A program made the position numbers and the translations under genes. A model generated the notes under the pieces. The model saw only the letters and a list, made by a program, of their open reading frames with translations, did not search any database and was not told the DNA's origin. 64,000 nt of DNA from Niebla homalea. Lineage: Eukaryota > Ascomycota > Lecanoromycetes > Lecanorales > Ramalinaceae. This document shows, piece after piece, positions 36,285 to 47,837 of this stretch; positions within the stretch are counted from its first letter, which is position 1, and each line of letters opens with the position of its first letter. The stretch is taken from the NCBI GenBank assembly GCA_019925105.1, contig JAHGAU010000009.1:1674001-1738000 (forward strand), in the 5' to 3' direction.

Positions 36285-36860
36285 TGTCTTTTCTTGCTGT
36301 ATATACTTTGGTATTGGGAGGAAGATGAGATGATGTGCTGTGCGCATTCTCCTGTTGGGTGGATAAGCATCTCGTATCGGATCGGACTGGTCCGTCCCCC
36401 CTCATTACATAAAGTTGGTAATCACATTTTCAAGATTGTTCATTAGCATCTGAACAGACCAGTAGTAGTACATTACATAGCCTCCACGGAGCCACATCTG
36501 TCCATCGCACTGACCCCCTTTCCCCCCTTTTCCCTTGCACTTTCGAACGATCACACCCGCTGCAGTAATCCGTATCGACAAGGGTTTTCCCCTCAATACC
36601 CCTCCCCCTGTACCTGCATGGCCTGCCTGCATGGTGCACAGACCTACACATTTCTTATCTAGAATACCCCACAAAGATCGGCGGTGTGGTGGGGGGGGAA
36701 AAATTAACTGTGGGATTGATGGGCAAGGGCGCATGTGGTGTGCGCTGTCATGAAAACTTTTCATATCCGGTGTTTTTGCTGTGGGATGTGGGTGCGTGCG
36801 TGCGTGCGTGTGGGATTGATGCATGGCTGTGACGCTTTGGATCCACCCTAGGTAGTCCCT
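36285..36860. other. Intergenic between GH45 gene and transposon
   Basis: No gene is supported. A short (GCGT)n-type tract lies at about 36792-36811. Confidence 0.5.
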
Positions 36861-36862
36861 TA

Positions 36863-36958
36863 CCCCTGTTTTCAAGTCGCTTGAAACATGCCCGGTTTTT
36901 TGCCGGACGCGACCGTCCCACCACCCACTTTTTGCTGAGACGGTTTTTGCATTGCGCA
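36863..36958 (+). repeat. Left terminal inverted repeat, 96 bp
   Basis: This is identical to the reverse complement of 40287-40382. It contains the inner palindrome-like TTCAAGTCGCTTGAA and is not RIP-mutated. Sequence identity ends exactly at GCATTGCGCA, after which the left side becomes AT-rich. Confidence 0.92.
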
Positions 36959-37009
36959 ATTATTACTATTACTATTAAGGAGCTTATTACTTATCCGAAA
37001 TAGGTAATT

Positions 37010-39120
37010 ATGAGGCTTAAATTAAGTAGGACCCGTCGTATACTTAAATTGCTATCCGAACCTTAAGTAGAAGCCGTTATAACGAAGAAAAAGGTTAAAC
37101 CAGCCAGTAAATCAAAGGTTACTCCGTAGGTAGCTTTAAACGCCGGAAATATAGGTAATTTAGCTATAGAAAAAGCGGCTTTAATTGTTCCGGTAACGTT
37201 AAAGCCTTATACCGTTATTTATAAGGTGGTTTGGAGGGGGGGGGATTTATAAGTATTAACGGAAACCTTACGCTCTTTTATCTTCTATAATGTCCTTATT
37301 AAGGGCTTAAAAAGGGTGTTTATAAAGGCCCAAAAGAAAAAATATAACGTTATTCTTTATAAGATTAAGGCCCTTTTAACCTATAATGATAAAACTAAAA
37401 TGATATTAGCGGAATATAATAAGTTAGGGCAATAAAAAAAAGCTTTAATAAGTAATAACTTTATAAAATAATAAGAAGAAAAAGGGGATTACCGTTATTA
37501 TTATATTTATATATAATTTAAAGCCGGTAAAAGAATCTAAAATAAATAAAAAGGATAAGGAAAAGCATAAGGATAAAAAAATCAAGATTATTAATTATAA
37601 ACGTTAATTCTATATTAATTCCGATAAACCTAAAGACTTAGTTATTAAGTAATACTTATAAGTAAAAACCGTAAAGAAAGCGTCCTTACCGCCACTTAAA
37701 AAGTAAGTGAAGAATAAGACCCCCAGTCGTAAAATTATTATTAATAAATAAATTAAAAAGTATAAGTAACGGAAAGCCGTTAATAAATCAATAAATAATT
37801 AAGGCTTTAAGCTTATAATACGGTAAAAATATAATTTACCAAGGTATAATAAGAATAAATACTATTATTAACCTTATAACCGCGGAAGAGATTATTATCT
37901 TATAAATAATAATAATATTACCAGGTAAAACCGGGAAATCCAAAATAATAAAAATGAATTTAATATTATTACCGTTAATAAGCCGTTTTAAAGCTTTAAT
38001 AAAATATTTTTAAAATAATTAAGGATTAAAAGAATAACCGTTATAAAGTTAAAGGAAAGGAAAAAGTTTACTTTATTAAAAATACTTTATCCGGTCCCCG
38101 CCTTTTTAATTTTAATAATAGCCCCGAATATCTTAATTATAATAATAATATTTTTCTCGGTTAATAAGTAATTCCGTTAATTTAAAGCCGGCTAAGAAAC
38201 CGGTATAAATAGTTTAAATAATAATTTATTTAATTAATAAGTTAATAAGTTAAATAGCTCTTTTTTCTTATTAAACCCTTTAATATTTTAATAATTATAA
38301 TAATTATAGTAATTCTAGTAGTTCCAGTAATTCTAGCAGTTTTAAGGGTAACTTTAATAGCCTTTACTACCTTAGTAATCCGCGTTACCTACTATAAACC
38401 GGTAGTTAATACCCTTAACGCCGCTAAAGAAGTTACCGTTACGTCTGAATACTACAACTTAAACTTTTAATAATCCCGTTAAACTTAATAATAATATTAA
38501 TAAAATACTTAAAGATTATATTACTTAATAATATTAATATTTCCTTAATTAATTATAGCGTTTTAAGCATATATATAAGGTTATCTTAATTAAAGATTAT
38601 ACTTTTATTGATATCTAGCGATTTAATAATATTAAGTAAAAAGAATTAAGTATTATTTATAATATTAAGGCTCGCCTTTAACGCGAGATTAAGGAGTTTT
38701 AAAAGGCCGTTATTGTAAAAACCCTTTTATAGGCGGTTACGGGACTTAATATACTGATTAAAGCTATATAGTTTTATAAATAAAACGATAAACGTAAATA
38801 TTAAGAGATAAAGACGGTATAAAATAATAAAGGAGCTTAAATACGTACTTTTATAATATTTATAAGCCTTAATTTATAACGTTATTTATACTTATTTTTA
38901 AGTTTAATATACCCAATATATATAATACCTTAAAAAATCCCGGGATTTATAATAATAAAACCTTTATATTTACTTATTATAAAATTATAATTAAAATATT
39001 ATTTAATAGCCTTAAATAAGCGCTTTTAAATAAAATATTATTTATATAATTCTATAGAAAAATATAAAAAATATATTAAAAGAAAAATAAATTCTTTACG
39101 GATAAATTACCCGTTAAAGG
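37010..39120 (+). pseudogene. Unrecognised RIP-destroyed frame in left half of transposon
   Basis: From ATG 37010 the plus strand stays in one frame for about 430 bp, broken only by TAA and TAG codons. Each break could come from CAA or CAG by C-to-T change. The readable peptide is basic (KKKVKPASKSKVTP, KAALIVPVTLKPYTVIYKVV, KGLKRVFIKAQKKKY). Similar open stretches rich in Lys, Asn and Ile continue with frame changes to about 39120, ending near a (TTA)n tract at 39146-39181. I do not recognise the product. It may be a second gene of the element or the remains of another element inserted into it; no second pair of terminal repeats was seen. Confidence 0.45.
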
Positions 39121-39145
39121 CGGAATTTTTCCTGTGCTCGGTTTA

Positions 39146-39148
39146 AAA

Positions 39149-39181
<33 letters not shown>
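39146..39181. repeat. (TTA)n microsatellite
   Basis: About eleven TTA/TAT units lie in tandem between the two degenerate frames of the transposon. It may itself be a RIP product of a (TTG)n or (CAA)n tract. Confidence 0.7.
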
Positions 39182-39182
<1 letters not shown>

Positions 39183-39239
39183 ATTACTTATAACCGTATT
39201 TAACCGGTATTATAATATTAATATATTAAAAGTAATTCG

Positions 39240-40236
39240 GGGTATTCTATTTATATGAGTTTTTTTATATAATAACCTGAATAAACTCCTTAAAATCGAC
39301 CTTTTTAATTAAAAAGAAATTCTTCTTTATTTAAGCCTTTAATATTAAAAAGAACTCCTTAATAAAGTTAAAGTTAAGGGAGTATAATAAAAGGTATATA
39401 ATCCTTATATTAAAGAGTATATAAAGGTCTTATACCCCTTAACCGTAGTAACTTAAGTAGTTATTAAGGATAATTACGGATTTAAGGCCGGGGAAGGGAT
39501 TATAGTACGGTAAAACCTTATTCTCCAGAAATTATTTAAACCGGGCTATATTTATATTACCGTAATAAATATATAATATAAGAATATTATTAATATAATA
39601 TATAGGAAGTATACTTTATCTTTTATTCCTTTTAATAAAGCGTATAACTTTAAATATAATATTAAAAAGGTTTTAACCTCTTTTCCGTTAATAAATATAC
39701 TTATTTACCTTATTTTCATCGAAATAAATAAGTTAATTATACGTATAATTATTAATCTTTAATATAAAGTTATCGTAATAAAGTTAAAACCGTTTAAAAG
39801 TAATACGGTAAATAATTTTTTAATTAATCTTTATCTCTTTTAAGGCTTTTTAAATAATTAAAATACCGGTAAATATATCGAAGTTATTAAATAAATAAAT
39901 AATTATTTCTTTAAGGTATACTTATAACTTTAACCGTAAATAGCTTATTAACCCTTCTTTTATTATAAGGTAGATAATAAGCTTGGTTCCCGGCTTTATT
40001 CTTATTTTAGCCGGACGTATATAAGAGCCCTATATAAATAGGTTTTCCTTAATCCAATTAATAATACTCCTATTAATACCCTTAATCCTTATAATCTCCT
40101 TTTCCGGTATACCGGTGGTAATATATTCGACGATCCGGTCTTTTATAGTAACGGGAAGAGAGGGAGGTATGGCTACAGTACCGCAAATACCGTATATAGC
40201 CTCATAAACAACCAGAAAAATCAAAAATACCAACAT
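39240..40236 (-). pseudogene. Degenerate Tc1-like transposase (DD34E)
   Basis: Read on the minus strand from ATG 40236, the sequence shows a helix-turn-helix segment (TIKDRIVEYITTGIPEKEII, then INRSIINWIKENLF). Multiple in-frame stops of RIP type follow. The catalytic core is recognisable across two frames. YFDENKVNKYIY with the first Asp codon at 39718-39720 corresponds to the FIDESAANERT motif of fungal Tc1 transposases. KRNKR*SILPIYYI corresponds to the ERWSILP region. VIILNN has the second Asp read as Asn (39463-39465), and YSLNFNFIKEFF has the catalytic Glu read as Lys (39358-39360). The second acid and the Glu are 34 residues apart, as in Tc1 elements. Both substitutions are G-to-A changes expected from RIP. 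It is certainly non-functional. Confidence 0.82.
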
Positions 40237-40286
40237 TGAGACCCTATGCCCGATATTTGCTCGACTATGAGTGGGGTGGTGGTGCA

Positions 40287-40382
40287 TGCGCAATGCAAAA
40301 ACCGTCTCAGCAAAAAGTGGGTGGTGGGACGGTCGCGTCCGGCAAAAAACCGGGCATGTTTCAAGCGACTTGAAAACAGGGG
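40287..40382 (-). repeat. Right terminal inverted repeat, 96 bp
   Basis: This is the exact reverse complement of the left repeat, and is followed by TA and CCCCCTCC. The adjacent 40190-40286 stretch still holds CA and TG dinucleotides and probably contained the transposase promoter. Confidence 0.92.
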
Positions 40383-40384
40383 TA

Positions 40385-42146
40385 CCCCCTCCGATATCGG
40401 TCACCAGAACAAACAATTCTCTCCTCTCCCAATATTGATCTATGACACCGTGTTACACCACCCCCTCAATTAAAATGTATCGTTGTTATCGGGGCGATGA
40501 TACGCTGGAAGGAGGAAGATGCGGGTTTCCATTGCTTTGGCTGAAATAGTGGGGGTTTTACAGGTGCCCTGGTTTCCGCATTGTTTGGTAGCGCAGAAGA
40601 ATGTTGCGGTGACTCCCATTTCGGGGCGGGAATAATGCGGGAGTGGTATGATATGGCTTGCTTAAGGGCAGTAGCATGGCGGAAATATGTTGAGAGAGGT
40701 TGAAAATGTACATACCCTTTGGCTTTTCGGGGGGTTGAGGTAGCTGTCCGCCACAGGACTGACACCTTGCTGGAAGATGTGGCGATAGGATTGTAATCTT
40801 AGTGAGTACAAGAGGTGCTGGCGTTTCGTTCTGGCGTTCTAGGATTTGGCTGTGTATGAGCCAGAAGCGGCATCATGCTGTAGATATTCAAAAATATTTG
40901 TTTATATTATGTTTACACGTTTCAACGAAGGCTGCTGATATTCTAAGGCGTAAAACCGCTGGCATAACTCTTCCCTTTCAACAGGCAATCGCGGTGATCA
41001 GAATCACCAAAGGCATTGGGGGGCAGTGGAAGATATGCAGGATGCGGGAACCTATGGCTCGAAACGTTGTTACAGTGCCAACGAGACTGGGAGATAAGTG
41101 AGCGAGGATGGGAGCAATTCTAAGACCTTGGGCATGGACAAGGATGAGAAATGACGGAGGGCGGGTTGATGGTTTGTTTGTACGCATTGGACTAGTTGAA
41201 CGTGTCATGCGATTTTTTCTCACGAATTTTGTTGTGTTGATTTCGACATTGGCCCTTACAATGTTTTCATTAAGATGTGAGACTCAAATGGATGAAGTGG
41301 CAAGGAGGACACGTCTTCATTTCATCCTAAGCTGAACGATTTCATAGCTGAGGACCCGAGGATAATGGGTCATAAGTCATAGGTTCAGGAACGATATAAT
41401 AGAGATGGAGATTGTTGCTCCAAATGATTGAAACGCTTCTATATCCTCCTGGCCGCAACATGACAAATCGCTAGCGTCGATGTTGACAATTATTGCTTGA
41501 TGGGAGTGCCGCCTTTCCGTGTTGCATGATAGGTCGGAAACGATTCCTAGGCCGCGGTGTCAGATGAAGTACTCGGTTTCGTGCCGTTCTGTTATTCAGA
41601 GTCCGATTGATAGCCAGGCCAGAATGTAAGACCTAATGTTCCGCGCACGTTTCGACCTCTTGGTCCGTATACCGCCACTTACTTGCCCCATTATCAAATC
41701 ACCGGACCTATTAAAAGAAGGATATCATGTTGATTGTATTGATGAAATGTGTATTCCCATGACCTACACATATTGTTGAAAATTTGATATTTAGTTTACG
41801 ACATTCTGCCCTAGCGGATGCGACTTCGCCTACTTGATGCCGCTGCACCTTTGAACCCAAACCGACGTTGGAAAGAAGTAGTTGTCTTTAAAGGGTGAAT
41901 GAAATTGCGGGCTTTGCTCAGGAGAGGCAGCGATGCAGACTGGATGCAACAAGGTGCTTCGATAATACCGCCCAACGAGGCCAACACTGCCAACGCAAAC
42001 CTTTTTTTGATCAATCGATTGCTCTATCGAAGCTTCGCCCGCACATCTGATTATAATCAGGAAGGTCAAGAACGAAATACATACATCCAACCCCACCCCC
42101 AAAATCCGCCGCATTACCTTCCCCACTCCTCGCCATCTTTGACCGC
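40385..42146. other. Intergenic, no supported gene
   Basis: Base composition returns to normal immediately outside the transposon. Only frames of fewer than 110 codons without domains occur. I see nothing to annotate. Confidence 0.45.
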
Positions 42147-43298
42147 TCAAACCACCACCAGCCCCCCCACAAAACCCCCAATCATCACCATCACCACCAC
42201 CACCATCCCACTCGACACAAGTCCCATCCCCTTGACCCCCATCCCGGTAAACGCCTCGGCCCCACACCCACCTCCGCACTCCTTCTGCTCCACATACCAG
42301 AACCGACTCCGTTCCCCGGACCCGTTCAACCCTTTCATGAGGGATGCGCTTGCGCTCGGCATCATCATGCTCGCACTGCTGCCGTTCCCGTAGCTGCCGT
42401 TGCGGCCCAAGTGGCCGCCCATGTGGAGGGGCCCGCTGGTGGGGTAGAAGGGTGGGGAGTGTCGCAGGCCGGTGGAGGGACGTTGGTGGGCTGGGCTTGT
42501 GCCGGAGGCTGGGGAGGAGATTCCTGCCGAGGATGTTGGAGATGTGGAGGGCAGAACGGGAATCGGGGTTGTCGTTTCGCTCAGCAACGTGGTGGTTGCG
42601 GCGCTTCTTGTTGAGGAAGGGCCTGCTGATAAGACTGTCGTGGCTGCTGAAGGAGAAGAGGTAGGGGTTGATACTGTGCCTGTCGTTGCTATTGCTGAGG
42701 TGCCAGTTATCCCTGCTGCTTGGTTGGCAGTAGATGAGGTCAGGGCCACGATTGACGACGTCGGGATGGGAGGACCCGTGGCTTGGATCTGTGCACCGTC
42801 CACATGGAAGCTATCGGTATCTGAAAAGCTGTCGGAATCCGCAGCTTCTATGTAGTAATCACCAGACTGCGTATCGAGTGGTATGGTAACGGTGAATGGA
42901 GATGATCCTGCTTCCGCGGCTATAGACACATTAGATTCCAGATGCTGTGAAGTAAAACCGCATGAGATCCCCTCAGGACCAAGGGATTACGTGCAAGGGG
43001 AGCATACAACCAACAGTGGTTCCAGTAAAGGTATTCGTATCAAAGAGAGAGAGGGAAACTGTCTATCGCAAGGTTGATGCTAGGTCAGCTGGGTAATGAA
43101 TGACACGTCCTCCAATCCTCGCCGGTTGTAGATTGGGGATAGACTGACTCCAGGCTCAGCATTCGTCCACGAGATCGTGACTTGTGACCCAGCAATGATG
43201 GTAGCATTAATACTTGGATTCGTGATTGTGATTGAGTATATCTGAGCCACGAGAGAGGCAAAAACACTGAAAAATATTGAACGGCAAACACACTTCAT
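42147..43298 (-). CDS. Kre9/Knh1-like GPI-anchored Ser/Thr-rich protein
   Basis: This is a secreted surface protein of the Kre9/Knh1 N-terminal domain family, linked to beta-1,6-glucan and cell-wall assembly. The start at 43298 gives a signal peptide (MKCVCRSIFFSVFASLVAQI), then ITITNPSINATIIAGSQVTI and SWTNAEPG, the first half of the domain. The second half is FTVTIPLDTQSGDYYIEAAD. A Ser/Thr/Ala-rich stalk of about 150 residues follows. The C-terminus ends in a hydrophobic Gly/Val/Met stretch (MVVVVMVMIGGFVGGLVVV) typical of a GPI signal. Between the two halves (about 42920-43150) one or two short introns must be removed. A small exon with SLSLFDTNTFTGTT at about 43000-43045 is likely, and an acceptor at about 42955 (CACAG then CATCTG) leads into ESNVSIAAEAGSSP. 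The exact joins are provisional. Confidence 0.75.
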
Positions 43299-43547
43299 CT
43301 TGCCAGAAATCAAATACAGTTGAACATGTAAATACGTACGACCTGGCAGCCAGAATTAGAGTATTTCAAGTAAGAGACGCGACCTACCGCTCGCGTCCTA
43401 CATTCCAGATGTTGCCGCGTGCTTGTCAGACATCAAAACAAACTTCGGATTTTAAGATTAAATGAAAAAATCTGGACATTCTGGTGCGCGGACAAGACGG
43501 CGAGCGTACGTGAGTATATGGTTGTGAAGTACATAAATCTCCTCTTT

Positions 43548-45128
43548 ATCAAGGGCCAGCGGCTTCGGCTTCCTTCAAGGCTGCCACAAGGCTATGTAAT
43601 TAACGTCAGTCGGGATAGGTCAAGCAGAAAGATTTGACGATGAGATAAATGTTCACGTACCGCTTGATACCCTCCCGTACGACAGGCTCTTCCTGTGCGA
43701 AGATGAATCGATACCATCCCGGCTCTTCGGCATTCATGTCCTTGCCATTGGTCAGAAGTATCTTTTTGCTTGCCAGGATCTTGGTCAAGGCTTCCTCTCC
43801 TGCCCAGAAACCCTCATCACCCAATTGCAAGGTCGGATCGGACTTCTTGCACCACTTGCGCAGATCAACCCACAAGAAAAGTCCGGCATTGCTGCCTTGC
43901 TGAAACCCAACTCCATGCTCCGACAGAAGCTCTTGCGACAGCGCATTGGCTTGGGCGAGGGTGTTACGCGAGAGCTCGAGGAACCAGTCCATCCACTCCT
44001 CATCTTCTAGCATCAAACTCGCAATCTTCTCATTTGCATTGCCAGACCAGTGGAAATTGGTGATCACCATCAGTGCCCGCATAAGGTCCGCATTGCGCGT
44101 CCACAGACAACCCAAGCGGATACCGCCGGCGGCCATGTCTTTACTCATACCATAAAGCAGGTGCAGGTAGCTAGGGTTAATGTATTTCTCGGTGTCGAAC
44201 GACAAGATCGAATTGAAAGGAGTTCCCGGTGGACCTGTGGGAACGTCGTAGACTGACATGGCGTAGATCTCATCCACAACCAGATGAATGCTATATTTGT
44301 GACAGAGCTTCATGTACGCAACAAGAGCCTCAGGGGTATAGCATTTGCCTAGGGGATTGTGGGGATGGCACAGGATGATGGCGCGTATACGCCTGCCTTC
44401 GTCATGCGCTTTGACGATGTGTTCTTCGTAACAAGGAACACCAGGTAGCTCAAACTGATCAGCTCCGTTGAAGCTCACAAATTCACATGGGACTCTAAAT
44501 GCCATCAAACGAGTGATGTTGAATAGGAGGTGTTGCACCTACTGAGCTTTCAATCCAAAGTCCGCTTTGAAGGCCTGGTAAATCGGGCGAGACAGCAATA
44601 TGGCATCGCCAGGATCGCATATGGTGAAGCCTAGCATCTCGCAAAGTGAGGTGCAACCATTTGCAAAAAGCAGATCCGCAGCGTCAATTGGGGAGTGTGG
44701 CTTGAAAAGCCGGTTGATGTTGTGGGCCATGGCATTGCGCAAGCGATCAGTGCCCCATGGCCCCGTGTCATAGCTGAAGTCTTTGGCAGTGAGATGAAAC
44801 TAGAGATTGCCATGGCGATCAGTGTCCCAGATTCAAGGTTATGAATGTACTGGATCAAGCTACATTTTTGTTGATGAAGCTGGCAACCTCCTTGGTCATG
44901 ACATACTGCGGATCCCAGATGAGTCAGCTCTTGGGAGATATATTGCTTTCTTTTGATATGGATGCAGAGCAATCATACGTTCTCTGCCACTCCAACATTG
45001 CACCATCCGGTCGGATTAGCCTCTGGGTCATAAAGGTCTCCCAAGATACCCTTGAACTTATCGACCATTTGGCCGGAATTCTCCAGCTGAACACCGCGCC
45101 TTGAAAGGCTTCCCTTGATGAGCGTCAT
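43548..45128 (-). CDS. ACC-synthase-like PLP-dependent aminotransferase (class I/II)
   Basis: The predicted product has 441 residues from five exons: 45128-44979, 44905-44864, 44799-44543, 44494-43662 and 43591-43548. All are GT...AG and in phase. The fold-type I PLP enzyme motifs are complete: ANPTGWCNVGVAENYV near the N-terminus, GPWGTDRLRNAMAHNINR, LLFANGCTSLCEML, HPHNPLGKCYTPEAL, HLVVDEIYAMSVY with the cofactor Asp, and YGMSKDMAAGGIRLG with the Schiff-base lysine. WYRFIFAQEE carries the carboxylate-binding Arg. The nearest plant-type name is 1-aminocyclopropane-1-carboxylate synthase. In fungi this subfamily includes C-S lyases and aminotransferases of natural-product clusters, so the name does not imply ethylene-pathway activity. 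No PTS1 or signal peptide is seen. Its substrate cannot be told from the sequence. Confidence 0.88.
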
Positions 45129-46089
45129 GATGGATCATTGGTGGGTGTAAAGTGGGACAATATCGAGGGAAACAACGAGATGGCACCTTGATGGAGCTGG
45201 CGATGACGGCATGATTGGACAAGCTTTATATCCGGCTAAAATCCGAGATTGGTTTGTAATGCATTCGGCGCGAGTTTGAGGCGAAATGATCCGAAGGCGG
45301 GAATCTGCTCTCTTGTATACGAAAACAACGTACAGGTACCGCAGCCGAGTAAATGCGACGGATGTAAGGGCATTCGCAGCTTGATCTTGACCGGACCACA
45401 AAGACCTGTTGACGTTTATATGAAGTGTTTCTAAGGATGAAACGGATTCGATGATGACAATGTGTCAGGGAGGAATAGAAACAAGAATTACCATCCAGCG
45501 CCAGGTTTGCGGGCATTCGAGAACGACAGTCGATTCCTCGAGTATCAAGGCCAGAATTTCACAAAAGCTGATCAAATACTTACGAGTTACGATTCGAGAA
45601 AAGGTGGACTGGCAGGTCTCGACACGTTTCATGGTGGGTGGGCATCACAGTCATTCACCTCTCTTTTTGATCAGGATCGACCGGTCACTCTGGGTCAGTT
45701 ACTCTAAGGTAGGATTGGAAACAGAAGCTTCGTAGCCAGTCGCCGATCCGGCAGTGCCACTTTGCAGACATGGTGACCCAGTGCTGTCCCCGCGCAATTA
45801 ATCTATTATTCGAAGACGATTGGCTCAATCTCTCGCACCCACCCGGCATCAATGTTGCACGCTAAGGCCGCCACAAGTCACAACATCTCACTCGATTATC
45901 AATCTTGAGTAGGTCCATCGTCAATATGACCTATCAGGAGAGCCCGCTGACCACCTACGCCTTCTGCCCTATGTAACCAGAGCCGCATGACCCCCGCCCT
46001 AGGCACACGTCACAAGGCTGGAGAACCCATAAATAGGGTTGTCTTCGAACTCTAACTCGCGCTGCATCGGTCACCTGGAACTTAGCGCA
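45129..46089. other. Divergent intergenic region
   Basis: This is the shared upstream region of the ACC-synthase-like gene (minus) and the membrane-protein gene (plus). No coding sequence is supported. ATAAATAGGG at about 46029 could serve as a TATA element for the plus-strand gene. Confidence 0.5.
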
Positions 46090-47837
46090 ATGTCGTCCTT
46101 TGAGTTGCATACTCCTCAGGGAAGATATCAACAAATCTTAGAACCAGTGCCGTCCTTTGGCATCTCCTCGCTTCATACAGATGAAGGTCATACAGGTAAA
46201 GGTCATATAGGGGAAGATCATACAGGTGAAGGTCATACAGATGAAGACGACACGACATACCATGGGCATAATCCTGATCCAGAGCCTGAGCCGGGCGCAG
46301 CGAGTGAACATACGCTAGCTCGTAATCAATCCATCTGGCCGGGCTTTGTCTGGCTTTTCTTGACGACTCTCATTGGTGCCTTGATTATTGTAGTCGTCAG
46401 GATTTACCAACTGAAAGGGAACATCTCGAAAGCCGAAAAGCATGCCTTCAACACACTGAGCACAGGCTTGATATTGGTCCTTGGCCTCAATTTCTTCGAA
46501 GCCTTCAAAGCTCTTGCCAAAGCCGCAGGGCCTTGGATATCGCGATGGCGGCCATGGAAAAGGAGTGAAATCCATCTTGTTGACCATCTTGACAATCTAA
46601 CGGCAGTACTGAACCTTGCCTGGAAAGCAAGGACAAGGTTCTGGACTGTATGGTTTTGTATAGTTTGGATTGCTCTCAACATTCTTGCTCAAGTAGCTGT
46701 GGCTGTTATCAGTCTCACGTGGGAAGTGAATGACGGCACGAGCTTCAATGACACATACCTCCGCCCGGGCAATGTCACTGCATCAAAGCTCAAGTGCTAC
46801 GATGATCTATATAATAACAATCCTTGTTCGAAGAACGCGCCGAACGATAAAACCAACCAGGCATTGGCCCACGCTTATGGAGACTTGGCGCTGTACAGTA
46901 AACCTTGCAATTATACAACCAACGAGGACGTCATCAAGACTCCGCATGATTGCTCTTACTTCTGCAGACGTGAACCGAGAAATCAGGAGTTCCAGTACCG
47001 CTTCAACGAATTCAATCCGAGCGACTTCAATCGGAATGTTTCAAGGAAAGCCTATCCTCATTTTACTAATCGCTCGATCTCAGCATTTGGCACCTGCTAT
47101 AACTATTCAGCAGGAGACAAACATGACTTGGGAAATGGAACTTCCGTCTTTGAATATAAGAACGCCAGTGGCTCTGTTCTTGGCAATATTTCACTCCCAG
47201 ATGAAAGCACTGGTATCAGCAGCACGACATATATTTATAGAGGTTTGAATTCACCACAAATAGCACCTGCTGAGAGGTGCGGTAATCGCTGTACTGTTGT
47301 GTGGGCATATCGAAGCAATGGCAGCGTTGATGATGGAACTGCACAAGAACCCAGTCAGTTTTATGAATGTAATGTTACAGTCACACCGGTCACCAATACG
47401 AACCGCACCGTTCAGGAGCTTCCAGACGATATGGCTCGTCTTGCCGCTGCCTCCATCTCGCTTTCTGGTCGAAAGAGTGGACCTGGTCCGGGACAATGGA
47501 ACCAATTCCAATTCTATCCATATGGGTTCGTCTCCCTCGTAACCAAGCACCCCTTTCAAAGCAGGCATGGGCATGGCTGAATTTTCCCCACAGATCCGCC
47601 TGGGAAGCCCACCACCGAGATCCAGACCAAGTTGCCGCCGACATGGCCGAGTCTGCCATTGGCTCAATTTCTACCATGGCGAGGACCAATCAGCCGGTCT
47701 ATTACGCCTCCCAAGTGCCTCATCTAGGCAGCAATCTTGCAGTGCATTGGCCATACCTCATTGCTCTCGCTGCCGGTATCATCGTCACTCACGTACTGCT
47801 ATACCTCGGAGCTCTGTCATTAACTAAAATGAATTGA
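46090..47837 (+). CDS. Fungal multi-pass membrane protein with large glycosylated ectodomain
   Basis: I do not recognise a named family. Exon 1 is 46090-47525, intron 47526-47593 (68 nt) and exon 2 47594-47837. The N-terminus is hydrophilic and contains five near-repeats of a pentapeptide of GHTxE type. Four transmembrane helices are visible: WPGFVWLFLTTLIGALIIVV, LSTGLILVLGLNFFEAF, FWTVWFCIVWIALNILAQV and, near the C-terminus, YLIALAAGIIVTHVLLYLGA. Between the third and fourth lies a domain of about 300 residues with many Asn-X-Ser/Thr sites (NVTAS, NYTT, NRSIS, NGTS, NATG-like) and several cysteines, most likely outside the cell or in the ER lumen. The start at 46090 is the first ATG in frame. 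The layout resembles a fungus-specific family of predicted plasma-membrane proteins; no function is proposed. Confidence 0.75.
46176..46252 (+). repeat. 15-bp coding tandem repeat, five units
   Basis: Units of GGTCATACAGRTGAA type are repeated head to tail and encode GHTDE/GHTGK/GHIGE variants in the N-terminal tail of the membrane protein. The unit length keeps the frame. Confidence 0.8.

Larger units (their letters stand above)
36863..40382. mobile_element. Tc1/mariner-type transposon, RIP-mutated, 3.5 kb
   Basis: The element is bounded by a 96-bp inverted repeat (36863-36958 and 40287-40382) that is identical at both ends and begins CCCCTGTTTTCAAGTCGCTT. TA dinucleotides flank it (36861-36862 and 40383-40384). 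The right half carries a degenerate DD34E transposase on the minus strand. The left half carries a second degenerate frame on the plus strand. The interior is extremely AT-rich and nearly free of CA and TG dinucleotides (none in 37441-37560, for example), the mark of repeat-induced point mutation. The inverted repeats and about 100 bp inside the right one escaped this. The copy cannot make protein but could still be moved in trans if a matching transposase exists. Confidence 0.9.

Noticed and set aside
36959..40286. LTR retrotransposon interpretation of the AT-rich block
   Set aside because: The ends are inverted, not direct, repeats with TA flanks, and the right half aligns by motif with a DD34E transposase rather than reverse transcriptase.
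42147..42929. Possible extra gene on the plus strand of the Kre9-like locus (42344-42855)
   Set aside because: These frames are antisense to the Ser/Thr-rich stalk and have no start context or domain.
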